From NCBI GenBank assembly GCA_007258455.2, contig VDFB02296849.1, positions 1 through 64,000 of the forward strand: 64,000 nt of DNA. Reading direction: 5' to 3'. This document shows positions 33,923 to 45,702 of the stretch, one piece after another. The notes beneath the pieces were generated by a model, which did no database searches, was not told the origin of the DNA, and saw nothing but the letters and a program-made list of their open reading frames with translations. The DNA is from Sequoia sempervirens (taxonomy: Eukaryota; Streptophyta; Pinopsida; Cupressales; Cupressaceae). The translations under genes and the position numbers were made by a program. The number at the start of each line of letters is the position of its first letter. The first letter of the stretch is position 1.

Positions 33923-36049
33923 TTGCTATAATGGACATTATCCACTATGGAGAAAATATTTTCTAGCAACAAAATCTAATAGTTGTTGATCTGTTTGGTC
34001 TTGGATTTTTTTTATTGCTTTATTTATCTTATTTTCCTCTTCCAATGTTCATAGAGGATATCTCAAAATGATTAGAGCAACAAGAAAGGGGAAAGTTTAG
34101 TGCTTCCATATACTATTTTTGTGGAATGTCTTTTAGCATTACTATGACACGTATGATCATTGTGTGTATCAAGATAGATTCGAGCATTAACAAATCACCC
34201 TATATATATAAGGTAATCAATCACCTATATAAATTAAGGTTATCATGCTATAAAATTATATTTCCTTGTATATTTTGATAAGGTTCCATCATGTCTAGTA
34301 TGTTTAATAATAATCCTTGTTTGTTGTGTCTTCATCCAACAAAATGATACTGAAGTCACCAAGGTTTTTCTCAACTTGGTGTACATATATCCATTTGTGA
34401 CATATAAATTTTTTTAGGAAAAAGGATATAGGTTCCACCATTGCCTGTCATGCCTTGGTCTGCATACATTCACTTGTCACATAATAAAACGCTTTATGAT
34501 GATTAAAATAGCACAAAATAGAAAACACATATCTACCATTTTTCATATACATCTACATCAATCTATTTTTATCCATCTCATTTCTATCTAATTCATTTCA
34601 TTCATCATATATTCTATTAAGTGACAGCAATCAAAAATCTCCATTTCCTCATTATCTTCTACCATACTAACTTTCATCCATATATGTATCATGAAACAAC
34701 TAAAATTAAAGCATAACATATCCACATTATCCATATATCCTACATACATACACATGTTAGGAACCAACATATTAGAAAATATCCATCATCAAAAGTATAT
34801 ACCCTGCATCCATTAGATCCATATCATATAAGTCACATAAGTCATATAGGTCATCATCATATCATCAAAGATGCAAAAATATCAGAGCATTACATATAGT
34901 TTATCCATCACATCATCATATAGAAAAATTAAGATAGGATTGTACCATCATATCTCATTGCATATATATAAAAAATTAATAATGTGTCATGTTACATCAC
35001 TATGCAATACCTATACATGGGCTCATCAACCATAAATATGTAATACAATAGCCCACAAGGAAAAACCATCATGTGTACAAAATTAGTGCATCATCTAGAA
35101 ATAATTGTATATATAGAAAGTTACCTCCCTCGGAATGGGTAGGAGAAGGATGTTGTGACCCTGATGGTCTTGGATCTTGTGACCTTCTCTATCCTGGCTC
35201 TCCACTTTGTAAAGGTAGTGATCTAGGAGGTGGTAGACCCATCACTCCCTCACTCACTAATCTTTGAGATCAAAAAGTTCTATTTGATCTACTCCATGTA
35301 AAGCTAGGAGCTCAATGCTTTGGTGGAACTAATCCCTTATATAGAGACCTATAATAGAGATACTCCTATACATACCATGCAATCTATGAAACCACCACTA
35401 TAGAAAGACCCTATGGAATATCTCAAATCCTTGGGAATGATTGATCTACTCACTAAGACTAAATAATTGTTACATCTCTCTCCACTATCAATCCATGCAC
35501 ATGTGCATATAACCCTTGTACCTAACCCTGTGCACTCACTAACTATTCCTGTGCACTTGCTAACTATGTCTGCAAACTCTATATCTAAGCCTGCAATGCT
35601 ATAAACTAACCATCCTCATCATGACTCAATATCTCCTCCCCTACTAGTGGGGAGTCTACTACATCATTACCTACTAATGGAAAGTGTACTACCTCATCTC
35701 CCACTGATGGATACTATAATTCCTACTCTCTTATTGAATATGATGGTTCTGCCTATTGTAACACAAGTGGTGGAACTACTGTTGGTTGAGCATTAGGTCT
35801 TGAACCTCCATCTCCCCCATCATCCCTCCACCCTCCATCATCCTCATGATTGAATTGGTGACACAATCACCTACCTCTTCTCCTCCTCTCCTCTCCCCTC
35901 CCCACCCTACATTTTTTTCTCCACCATCCCCAAATGTAGGATCTATCATTCATCTGGGTCTCTCCCTGCTCACCATCTATCATACACTTGGGACATCCCT
36001 AAATCCATAATATCTAGTTGCGACACCTATCACACTAGCACCAACCCCT
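33923..36049. other. Non-coding; simple CATCAT-rich runs and possible 3' tail of a pseudogene
   Basis: No gene is recognisable. 34800-34930 is rich in CAT/ATC steps. From about 35100 to 36050 the minus strand may hold a further degraded downstream part of the PMD pseudogene, with low-complexity Gly-rich frames around 35820-35920, but nothing firm. Confidence 0.45.
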
Positions 36050-36966
36050 CAAAATCTCCAATTGATAACTGCACTAATCATGGATCCCCAATACATCACC
36101 TCTCTAAAGGTACTCACAAATATAGCCTCATCAATTGGTACATCCTCTTGCTTCCCAAACTATCTGGACACACTATCTAGCAAATATAACTTAATAATAT
36201 AAGTCATCCTCCTGATCAAATAACACCTTTACCACTAATATGATAGATTATCTCCATTATCCAACTGAGCCTCACATTGTCTCCATGGTATCCATGTGAA
36301 ACTCACCATATGTATCACATGTCACTAATAAGAAACATCTCCTAGCCTACAATATGTCACTCCCTAATCATAATTGTACACATAAGTCAATCTAGGTACT
36401 TGTGTTCACTATGCCATTGGTCACATGATTGTTATGTGCTCCCATTCCCATATACATGAAGGAGTGTCACTCCACATCCTATGCTCACCCCATGTATGTA
36501 TACAGCCTTGTGAAGCCATTGATATAGGGTAGCTAATGCACACGGGCGCCATGCATACATGACACCATCATCTATCTTCTACTCAATCACTCTCCCGTAT
36601 CTGATAGGAAACCTACAACTCCACATATCAAGGACTAACACATTGCTAATCACCACTACCAACAACATAAGAAGAATAACAAAGTGCACCTACATGTAAC
36701 TCAAACTTATATCATAATCCTCAATCCCAAGGTTGTTTATCATAAACAATTGATTAAGTGCCAACTCTCCTCCATCTGTGTCATAGACCACCTACTCCCC
36801 ATGAATCAAGATCCATAGAATCCTCCAAACATCTTCGATGGTGATCATCACCTCCCCAGTTAGTAATAAGAAAGATGTATGCTCACTATACCACCTCTCC
36901 ACTAAAGTAGTCATCATCACCCTATGTTCTTGAATCTTTGGCATATATGTTATATAGTATAACCCT
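36050..36966 (-). pseudogene. Degenerate plant mobile domain (PMD) protein
   Basis: Reading the minus strand from about 36966 gives YITYMPKIQEHRVMMTTLVE, RWYSEHTSFLL, then GEVMITIEDVWRIL, ELALNQLFM and ALATLYQWLHKAVY. After phase changes it gives LLDSVSR*FGKQEDVPIDEA and FREVMYWGSMISAVINWR. The order (RW..E.HTF, GE.TITLEDV..IL, then RQFG.Q..P) is that of PF10536, the plant mobile domain of MAIN/MAIL proteins and of several transposons. The stop inside SR*FG is TAG where CAG (Gln) is expected. Several other stops show it is dead. I cannot tell whether it was a host gene or transposon cargo. Confidence 0.75.
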
Positions 36967-37262
36967 ACTACCTTAGAAAATATTGCTCATCCTTTCTAAT
37001 ATTCCACTTCAATATCATAGCATCTAGATTCCTCTCATGATACATCAACATCTCTTGACCACCTTGAACTCACTACACAACTTAGGTTATCTAGGTTATC
37101 ATTTTCCCAAGAACCCCTATCTAGTATCAATTACATGAAACCTACCATTTTTTCCATTTTTAGCAACATATAAACCCTTCCCAATTAGATAGGTAACCTT
37201 TAATTTATCCTAAACTACTCCCCCTTTCCATTTCATCCCCTTCATCAAGAAAAATTGCATTG
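36967..37262. other. Non-coding stretch
   Basis: May include the ragged N-terminal edge of the PMD pseudogene on the minus strand (a YHERNLDAMILKW-like segment near 37000-37050). Otherwise nothing is seen. Confidence 0.4.
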
Positions 37263-37400
37263 GAATTATGCCCACACATTGACACATTTGTGCCCATATC
37301 ACAAGCAAATGCATCATTTTTGGCAACATTTGTGCCCATATTATAAGAATTTGCACCCATATCATAGGAAAATGCATCATTTTTGGAAACATTTATGCCC
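37263..37400. repeat. Short minisatellite (TTTGTGCCCATAT...AAATGCATCATTTTTGG)
   Basis: Several imperfect units containing TGCCCATAT and AATGCATCATTTTTGG(A/C)AAC. The overlapping frames on both strands here come from this periodicity. Confidence 0.75.
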
Positions 37401-38204
37401 ATCCAATTGCATATTTTCTTCGAAAATGCACCTAAATATTAAAAAATGTGTAATATCCTTGGCATATGCACTTACCTGACCTTCAATTGTGTAAAACTAT
37501 AGTTTGGCACATTCACTACATTTCCCTAGTTTTTCCCTAATTTCAACACTAATAAATGCATCAAATCATGCAATTGAAAAGGATAGTTAGAAGCCCTACC
37601 TTAGCTGGTGTGTTATCCCTTTGTCCAAATGTCGACACGCGCTCCATAAGATGATTACCCTCTGGAATTTGCACCATTCTCTCCATAAACTCACTCTCAC
37701 AAAACCTAGAGCTCTCTAATTTCCACAACTCAAGGAGTACAAATAAGGAAGAAACACCACCCCACCTTCTTTTTTATGCCCCCACCAAAACCTAAATTTC
37801 CCATTTTAATTTCCCTCCATTCCCAAAATCTATTTCATTCACCTTCACTATACTCCCCATCAAATTTTATAAATTTTAATCATTATCTGATATCCTCTAT
37901 TAAATTCATTTATTTTCATGAGTTCAAATAAAATATATATTTTTTTAATATCATTTTTTCCAAACTCCCAAGGGGGAATCCCAACTCCATTTTCATTCAT
38001 TGGGGTAGATTGGGGCATGTCAAAAATATTTATTCACTGAAATGTAGGAAATTCGGGAGATGGATATGACACCTAAAAATGTGATGTGAAGTGAGGGACC
38101 TATGCCAAAAGGAAAAGGGGGTGTCCACCTAATCACAAGTCCACCTTTTCTATGTTCATTAGGAAGAGGTATAGTGCCACAAATGATTAGAACTAACTTG
38201 CAAC
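37401..38204. other. Non-coding stretch
   Basis: AT-rich. No gene or mobile element is recognised. Confidence 0.5.
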
Positions 38205-39480
38205 CCTTAAGGTGAGTCAACCATAGGTTTGGACACTATGTTGCCTTAACTTTCTTATGAAATAAATGACTGAACAATAGTTTTGGGAGAAGAATAAAAG
38301 TGCATTAATAATCAAAATTATCAGATCTAGCACTTGAAACAAAAATTATTATGATAACAGTGATAGAAACAACCATTAACCAACAGATCTAAGAAGGTTA
38401 GGATGGTGTTTACCTAGCTCCAAAAGTGGGTTTTAGGCCTTGCTAAAGGACATATTCCCAAGGGCGAATGGGTCTTTGTACAAGGGTTTAAAAGTTCTTT
38501 TTGCAGTCCTCAAATCCTGGATCTATAATTTTGATTCCCCCAAGTTTGACTTTCAGAAAGACGAAATTAAAACTTGTAGGTGAGTTTTAGTGTCTTGACA
38601 ACTTTGATGACAACTTTGACAACTTTGCAAAAGTGCATTTTTGATCCAATTTCAATCCTTCTTCACCTACAAATATGTAAACACAAAATTGAGAAAAATG
38701 TTTGTTTTTGGTGGATAAGGTTTTTCCTTTGTCAAATCCTAGTTTGGTAATTAAACCTTGATAATGAAATAATGATAAAAAATGGAGGAATTGATGAACG
38801 AACAATGCTTGTTATAACTCACAAAACCCTTTAATGGTTTCCTTTAGAGGATTGAAGTATAACACATCACTCCAAGGATTAGATCTTGCATGAAATGGGT
38901 TGATTTCTTGATAGATCTTGATGCTTGGATGCTTTCTTGAAATTTGAAACCTACATCATAATGTTAGCTCACAAACATGCATGAACACACATAAATCTTG
39001 AATCATGATAGGATATTGATTGCTGCAGTAAATGACTGATAAATTTGTTGTCCAATGCATTTGATAATCATATTGACTCTTTTAATGCTTGCATAAAGTG
39101 TGTTAGATTTGAATTGATAAAAAGACCTTATTCTTATAGGTGTTTCCTTAATTACTAGACAATTAAATATCACAGGCTGACCTTCGCAATTTGAATTTAG
39201 ATCATTAAAATGCCACCAAAAACATATTAAAAAATGGGATCCAAGACTTAAGGAGTTGGGTGAATGGGTTCTAAGCCCTAAACCAAGGACACACATTTTC
39301 CAAGATGTGTAATTAAGTGTAGGAATTAATTAAACGTGGGTTCCCCTTTCAGAAAATGAAATTAATAAGGCTTGCAAATGCATAATTGGGCCAATTAAAG
39401 GATTAATTAAGTCTAATTAATTAAGGGGATTAAAACATAGTGTGAAAATGTAAGGTTGTGTATTTTTCAACACTACATTT
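38205..39480 (+). repeat. Old repeat D, copy 2 (uninterrupted)
   Basis: Diverged copy of 23290-25084, without TIR element C. It serves as the empty-site reference near 38680 (CTACAAATATGTAAACACAA). No coding capacity. Confidence 0.7.
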
Positions 39481-39657
39481 AGCCCCCACTTTAGTGAGAG
39501 TATGGACTTGCACTCCAACTCACACTAAAGTAGAAAAATAAGTCAAGAGAGGTCTAATTGTAAAATTGTTGGAAAGATAACATGACAAAGGTCAAGGAGG
39601 ATGATCAAGCCCCCAAGATCTAAGATCTCATGGAAAACCAGCAAAGGTATAAAGAGA
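39481..39657. other. 5' flank of the Ty3/gypsy element
   Basis: No gene is seen. It includes an AGCCCCCACTTTAGTGAG block, and a related GCCCCCACTTTAAATAAA block recurs downstream of the element near 46438. Confidence 0.4.
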
Positions 39658-39662
39658 CACAT

Positions 39663-40105
39663 TGATGAGGATTCATAGGGTATAGGTTAGAGCATAGGAT
39701 TTTAATTATTATTTTAATATTTGTTAGTATTTTATCCTATGTAAAAAGTGAAAGTCAAATATTAGTTTCCTAGTTGTTAGGAAGTTAGCATAAATTAGTA
39801 AATTGTTTTGAAGTTAGCATAAGTTAGTAAATTATTATTTTCTTGTCATTTCCACTTCACATGAGGATTTGGATGATATTCCAAAATATTCCAAATCTTT
39901 AATTTTGGCATACATAATGCCTATATAATAATGTATTTTCGTCCTTCTAGGGGAGATATTGGAATTCAAGTTTGCAGTATTATTATTATTATTTGCAGAG
40001 AATATTGTCTTTCTTTGAATTTGTTCTCTGTCTACAGAAATTATTGTCTCTTTGTAGAATTGAATCTCTGTTTGCTACTTCTTATTTTCTTGTGATTCCA
40101 TATCA
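39663..40105 (+). repeat. 5' LTR of left Ty3/gypsy
   Basis: 443 bp, TGATGAGGATTC...CCATATCA. ATGCCTATATAATAATG near 39920 could include the TATA box. Confidence 0.9.
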
Positions 40106-40889
40106 GTTGGTATCAGAGCACTCTCTAATCCATGGGTTTGGACTGTTCATTCAAATCTGTTTATCAAAAATAATTTCAGTCCTGATGCTCTCAATAAAAG
40201 GAGACAATTTTTGAAGCTTTTTCAATCATTTGTGGAGAATTATATATCTAGAAGCAACTGGAGGTGTGTGTTTGAAAAAATAAGCACTCTTGTTTCAGTT
40301 TTTGATACAATTTCTTTACAACCCAGTGTTGTTCATTCATTAACAGAATTTTATATATAAATTATTATTTTTATTGGTTTGTATGGATAGAAGCACCTTC
40401 TTGAGAGCTTTCTAGAACATTTTACGGATCTGAATTTCGTTATGTTTTGAGAAAGTTATGACCATTTGAAAATTGTTGTTGTAGGTGCTAATTTCAAACG
40501 CCTAGATGGTTTTGAAGGTGGTTTTGAGTGCAAAAACGTGGTTTTGCTCCCTTTTCATGGTTTTTCTTAGAAAAATAAAGAATTTATATTCTTTATTTAA
40601 TAAAACTTGTGTATAATGCTCCCAAATATCTTAAAAAATACATGTATTAAGTTTGTGGGGAGAGTATTAATTGTACGTTGTGATCTATTTGATATTTTCA
40701 AAATTGGTCAAATTGTGTTGGGAGGAGTTCCAACCATCCCTTTAACAAGAATTCACTCAAAGCTCTAAAGGATTCTTTGATTTAATTATTTTTGTCAAAC
40801 CAAGTCAAGTAGACTATTGAACTTCACTATTGGTCAATTTGTATTGTTAGGAGTTGTAAAGTGTTTCACTGGCTTTAACTTGCAATAGT

Positions 40890-41947
40890 ATGGCTGCTAA
40901 CTTGGTCAAGCAAGTTGTTGAACTTGTCGGTGTGATAACCACATTGATTGATAAAGTCAATGATATTGCAATTCAATGACTACCTGATCCAAATAACCAA
41001 CAACCTCCTGGTCCTGAAAGACACCAACCTCCAGCCAAATGTGAAGCCAAGATCTTTGATGGATCTCGAGATCCTGATGTGTTCTACACGTGGATTCTTG
41101 ACATGGAGACATGGTTCACGTACAATGAAATTGCTGATGATGACAAAGTTCCTTTTGCAAAGTTGAAGCTCTCTAGTGTCACTAAGGTTTTGGTCACTAA
41201 GCGCCAATATGCTCGAGAGCCTATCACCACATGGAATCAACTTGTCACAACCTTAAAGGATACATTCTATCCTTCCAACTATGAGCAAGATTTTCACATC
41301 AAGCATAGCTTCGCATACGACAAGGACAACATATGTCAGTGCAGGATTATATCTACCAATTCAATAGACTAAGGATACTCCTCCATGTGCAAGATCTAGG
41401 TGTTTCTCTAATCTTAAAGTTCAAGATTGGATTACAAGAGCATTTTTTTAGGGAGTTGAAATATACTACCCTAGAAACACTTGATGTTGCATTCAACCAA
41501 GCACAACTGGTAGAAGAAAAGCTTGTTGCCCAATCTCGTGCATCTTTGCCTTCATTTTTTGTAGGTCCTCCAAAGGCTTTGAGTTCTTGACCACAAAAAA
41601 AAAATTCTAAAGAGAAAAATTCTTCTCCTTCCTCTTCTTTTTCTCCTTTTGATACTAAGAAATGTAAATTTTGTACTTATTGTAAAAAGAAGGGACATGA
41701 AAAATCTGAATGTTTCAAGTTGAAGAGGAAGAATCTAATTGTACAATCTCATGATGAGGAAAAGAAAAATTTTCTCATCAATAATTCTAGTGATGATAGG
41801 ACATATGATGATTTGAAAGGTAGACTTAATAAAGTCACCTTGATGAACCATCATTCTACTTCAAGGGGACGTGACAATTTGTTTGTCACTCATGCTCACC
41901 TAACCCATGATTTTTCTATGGATTGTATCATCAACAATGGCTCGTAG
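40890..41947 (+). pseudogene. Gypsy gag, left copy
   Basis: ATG 40890 opens MAANLVKQVVELVGVITTL. A TGA at 40977 (probably from CGA) is followed in phase by AKIFDGSRDPDVFYTWILDM, a retrotransposon gag domain. A one-base shift near 41330 leads to YIYQFNRLRILLH. TGA near 41588 precedes the CCHC knuckle CTYCKKKGHEKSEC. TAG at 41945-41947 is CAG in the right copy. Confidence 0.9.
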
Positions 41948-42480
41948 AGAAATTTGATTGTGAAGTCCATTGTTGATAAACTTCATTTGTTAATGGATCC
42001 ACATCCTCATCCATATTCACTTGGATGGAAGGATATTGGTTCATCCTCTTAGATCACACACACATGCACCGTTGCTTTTGCATTTGGTGCCAAATTCATT
42101 GATAATGTCACATGTGATGTGACCACCATGGATTGTTGTGGTTTGTTGCTCAGAAAACCCTATTAGTATGATAGGAAATATCATTATGATGCATTTAAAA
42201 ATACATATACACGGCAACAAGATAATAAGGAATACTTAATAAAATGTACAAAGAGCACCACAAATCTATTACTTAGTTGTAGATAGGCATGCAAGACAAT
42301 CAATCGACCACAAGAGCTTGCACTAATTTTAGTAAGGCCACAATATGATAATTCTAAAGAAAAATTTATTATGTCTACGCCACATGCTACTCTTGAAAAA
42401 TTGTTGCAAGAATATACATGTGTTTGAGGAGCCTAAGACACTTCCCTCAGAATGAGCAATCAATCACACTATTGATATTG
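41900..42480 (+). pseudogene. Gypsy protease region, left copy, active site lost
   Basis: CIINNGS*RNLIVKSIVDKL aligns with the usual IVDSGSS.NFIS..L protease core, but the catalytic Asp is Asn (GAT to AAT). The Asn is shared by both copies, so it predates the duplication. Many stops follow up to the RT. Confidence 0.75.
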
Positions 42481-42529
42481 ATCATGTTGCATCTCTTCCT
42501 AATTCCCCATTGTATTGATAATCAATTCT

Positions 42530-43760
42530 TCAAAGTGATGAGATAAAAAGAAAAATCCAAGACTTATTGTCTAAAGGATTTATTAAACCAATTACATCCC
42601 CTTGTGCTTCACCAATTTTGCTTGTACTTAAAAAGGATGGAACTTGGTGGCTGTGTATTGACTTTTAGGAATTAAATAAGATCACCATCCAAAATCGATA
42701 TCGACTTCCACGAATTGATGGCAATTGGATCAAATTCAAGGTGCCAAATTTTTCTCCAAGTTTGATCTAAAAAATGGGTATCATCAAGTTAGAGTTCAAG
42801 CAGAGGACACATGGAAGACAACTTTCAAGACTAAAATGGGTCTTTTTGAATGGCTTGTAATGCCATTTGGTCTCACCAATGCTCTTGCCACTTTCATGAG
42901 ATTGATGCATGAGGTATTTCGTGATTATTTGGACAAATTTGTTATCATCTACTTAAATGATATTCTTGTCTTTTCTCACACTTGGAAAGTCCATCTTTAG
43001 CATTTGGAACATGTTCTTCATACACTTCAACATAATAGTTTGTATGCCAACTTTCCTAAGTTTTCTTTTGGTCATACATCCATCTCCTATCTTGGATTTT
43101 CCACTGATGCACATGGAATTCATGTTGATCCTACAAAAGTGGAAGTTCTTCTCAAGTGGCCTACTCCTTCAAATCTCACTGAATTGAAGATTTTTCTTGG
43201 TCTTACCAACCTCTGTCACAAGTTCATCCAACATTACTTAGATATTGCTGCACCTTTGCACCAATTGAAAAAGACCAATGTTGCATTCAAGTGGAAAGAA
43301 ATTCACTCATGTGATTTCAACACATTGAAAGAAAAATTATGTTTAGCACCTGTTCTTGTTTTACCAGATCTCTCATAGCCTTTTGAGATTGAGATAGATG
43401 CTTCACAATATGCACTTGACTTGTTCTAAAGTGAAATGGTCATCCTATGGCCTATCATTCAAAAAAAAAAATTGTTGCTAAAAGGAACTATTCCTCATAT
43501 GATAAGGAATTATATGCATTGGTCCAAGCCATTAAATATTGGAGACATTATCTTTTGGGGAAATAAATAGTTGTTCACACTAATCACTTGCCTCTACAAT
43601 TTCTTCAGTCTCAAAACAAAATTGAAGAAGCTTGACATATGAAGTGGGATTCATATCTACAAAAGTTTCACTTGGTCATCAAGTATAAGAACTTGGGGAA
43701 CACCAACAATGTTGCGGATTTTTTAAGTCGTCCTCCTACAACACATGTTTTAACTATTGT
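42530..43760 (+). pseudogene. Gypsy reverse transcriptase and RNase H, left copy
   Basis: RT motifs: LLSKGFIKPITSPCASP, VLKKDGTWWLCIDF, then (phase of 42725) [30 protein letters not shown] and YLNDILVFS. The catalytic YLDD is YLND here (AAT at 42956-42958), while the right copy keeps GAT. From 43004, SYLGFSTDAHGI, the thumb and connection region KWPTPSNLTELKIFLGLTN, and RNase H remnants (FEIEIDASQYAL, a YDKELYALVQAIKYW block in another phase, NNVADFLSRPP). Stops at 42666 and 43633 are sense codons in the right copy. Confidence 0.9.
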
Positions 43761-43863
43761 GTCCACTTCTCACTTGGCATTTTAGACATGGTCTTCTCAG
43801 TATGATCAAGATCCTAATTTTGGTGTTGCCTACAAAAGTCTTCAAAATCCTTCAACTTCCAAT

Positions 43864-45108
43864 TTGACACCTTTTCAAGATTTCCATATCAAGGAAGGGT
43901 TACTTTACAAACTGGATAAGCTTTGTGTCCCTCGAGATCATCAAACTTCTCTTCTCAAGGAGGCACATTCTACTATTTATGGTGGTCATTTTGGAAAACA
44001 AGAAACACTTCATCATTTGCAGTGGTTCTTCTATTGGCCTCATATGCAATGAGATGTTGTACATTTCCTCAAGCGATGTGCAATTTGTTGCCACTCCAAA
44101 CCAAGAAGTAGAAAATTGGGCTTAAGTATTCCTTTGCCTATTCCTTCTCATCCTTGGGAGAGCATTTCCATGGATTTGGTTAGTGGCTTTCCATTGACTG
44201 TTCGCTGCCATGATAGTGTTTTTGTGGTTGTTGATCAATTTAGCAGGATGGCTAAGTTCATCCCATGCCACAAGACAAGTTCAGCACATGACTTAGCCCA
44301 ACTCTTCTTTGACTTTTTTTGGAGATCTTTTGGTTTACCAACTAGCATTGTTTCTAATCATGACTCATGTTTTGTGGGCCATTTCTAGTGATCCTTGTGG
44401 AAGATTTTGGGATTCTCCCTTAACTTTTCCACTTCTTTTCATCCTCAGCTAGATGGTCAGATCGAAGTTGTGAATTGTACTCATACAGATTTTGAGGATT
44501 TATCACCATAATTCTCCTGCCAATTGGGATTTGAGCCTCACCCATGTAGAGCATGCCTACAATCAAGAATTCCACTCATCTACAAGTCACTCACCTTTCT
44601 AGGTATGTCTTGGTTTTCAGCCTTTGGATCCAGATGAGTTGCCCTTATCTTTCCCATCTCTAGCCACTATGCATATTCAGAAAGAGCAAGATAAGGCCCA
44701 AGCCTTTATTCAACATTTGTAAAATCTTCGGTCCAAAGTAGTTCAAATTCTTCAGAAGACTCAAGAAAACAAAAAACAACTTATGGATCATCACCATGTA
44801 CCTCATACTTTTTAAGTTGGGGATAAAGTTTGGTTATACTTAGAAAAACATCATTTCCAAGAGAAATCACATGTAGTAAGGTCAAGCCACTTCGTTATGG
44901 GCCTTACATAATTCTTCATAAGGTATTTGATAATGTGTTTCAGCTTGATCTTCCAACTCAGTTGGGAATCCATGATGTTGTCAATGTTGATCTTCTCAAA
45001 CACTACAATGAGTCAATACTAGAAACTAAGCCTCCTGTCATGCATCTTGCAGATGGTACATTCCTAATATTCATCTTCTACTTGATTTTGATAGAGATGT
45101 TGACATGA
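43864..45108 (+). pseudogene. Gypsy integrase, left copy
   Basis: The zinc region HSTIYGGHFGKQETLHHL precedes CAICCHSKPRSRK in a broken phase. The core from 44116 shows PWESISMDLVSGFP, VVVDQFSRMAKFIP, FGLPTSIVSNHDSCF and HPQLDGQIEVVN, covering the D, D and E catalytic positions. The C-terminal part (44830-45108) has KPLRYGPYIILHKV and DVVNVDLLKHYNE. I see no chromodomain. TAA codons at 44720 and 44813 are CAA in the right copy. Confidence 0.9.
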
Positions 45109-45268
45109 AGACTCGTCAGACACGACATGGTTCCACCACTTCCTACCTTGTTGGCAAACAACGTCAACTTCTAGATCAATCCTACTAGATCTATTGTTAC
45201 CAGCTATCTCAAGATTTTCCTTCTCTCTTGAAAGCATTCAAGTCAAATGTTGTTATTGTTAGGAGTAA

Positions 45269-45697
45269 TGATGAGGATTCATAGGGTATAAGTTAGAGCA
45301 TAGGGTTTTAATTATTATTTTAATATTTTTTAGTGTTTATCCTATGTAAAAAGTGAAAGTCAAATGTTAGTTTCCTAGTTGTTAGGAAGTTAGCATAAAT
45401 TAGTAAATTGTTGGGAAGTTAGCATAAGTTAGTAAGTTATTATTTTGTTGTCATTTTCACTTCATGTGAAGATTTGGATGATATTCTAAATCTTTAATTT
45501 TTCCATACATAATGCCTATATAATAATGTATTTTTGTCCTTTCGGGGGAGATATTGAAATTCAAGTTTGCAGTATTATTATTATTTGCAGAGAATATTGT
45601 CTTTCATTGAATTTTTTCCCTGTCTACAAAGATTATTGTCTCTTTGTAGAATTGAATCTTTGTCTGTTGTTTCTTATTTTCTTATGATTCCATATCA
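45269..45697 (+). repeat. 3' LTR of left Ty3/gypsy
   Basis: 429 bp, TGATGAGGATTC...CCATATCA, followed by CACAT. Confidence 0.9.
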
Positions 45698-45702
45698 CAC
45701 AT

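Larger units (their letters stand above)
39663..45697 (+). mobile_element. Ty3/gypsy retrotransposon, left copy
   Basis: A 6.0-kb element with LTRs at 39663-40105 and 45269-45697 and a 5-bp target duplication CACAT (39658-39662 and 45698-45702). PBS TGGTATCAGAGC lies at 40108-40119. Coding order is gag, protease, RT, RNase H, integrase, as in Ty3/gypsy. Numerous stops and frameshifts inactivate it. A second copy with the same right flank starts inside its 5' LTR at 50658, just after the assembly gap. Confidence 0.93.

Noticed and set aside
35073..35267. A 64-codon plus-strand frame with Cys and Gly clusters
   Set aside because: No domain, no neighbours, and it sits in the degraded tail beside the minus-strand PMD pseudogene.
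37205..37479. Small frames on both strands rich in His/Tyr/Cys or Asn/Met
   Set aside because: They are periodic translations of the short minisatellite at 37263-37400.
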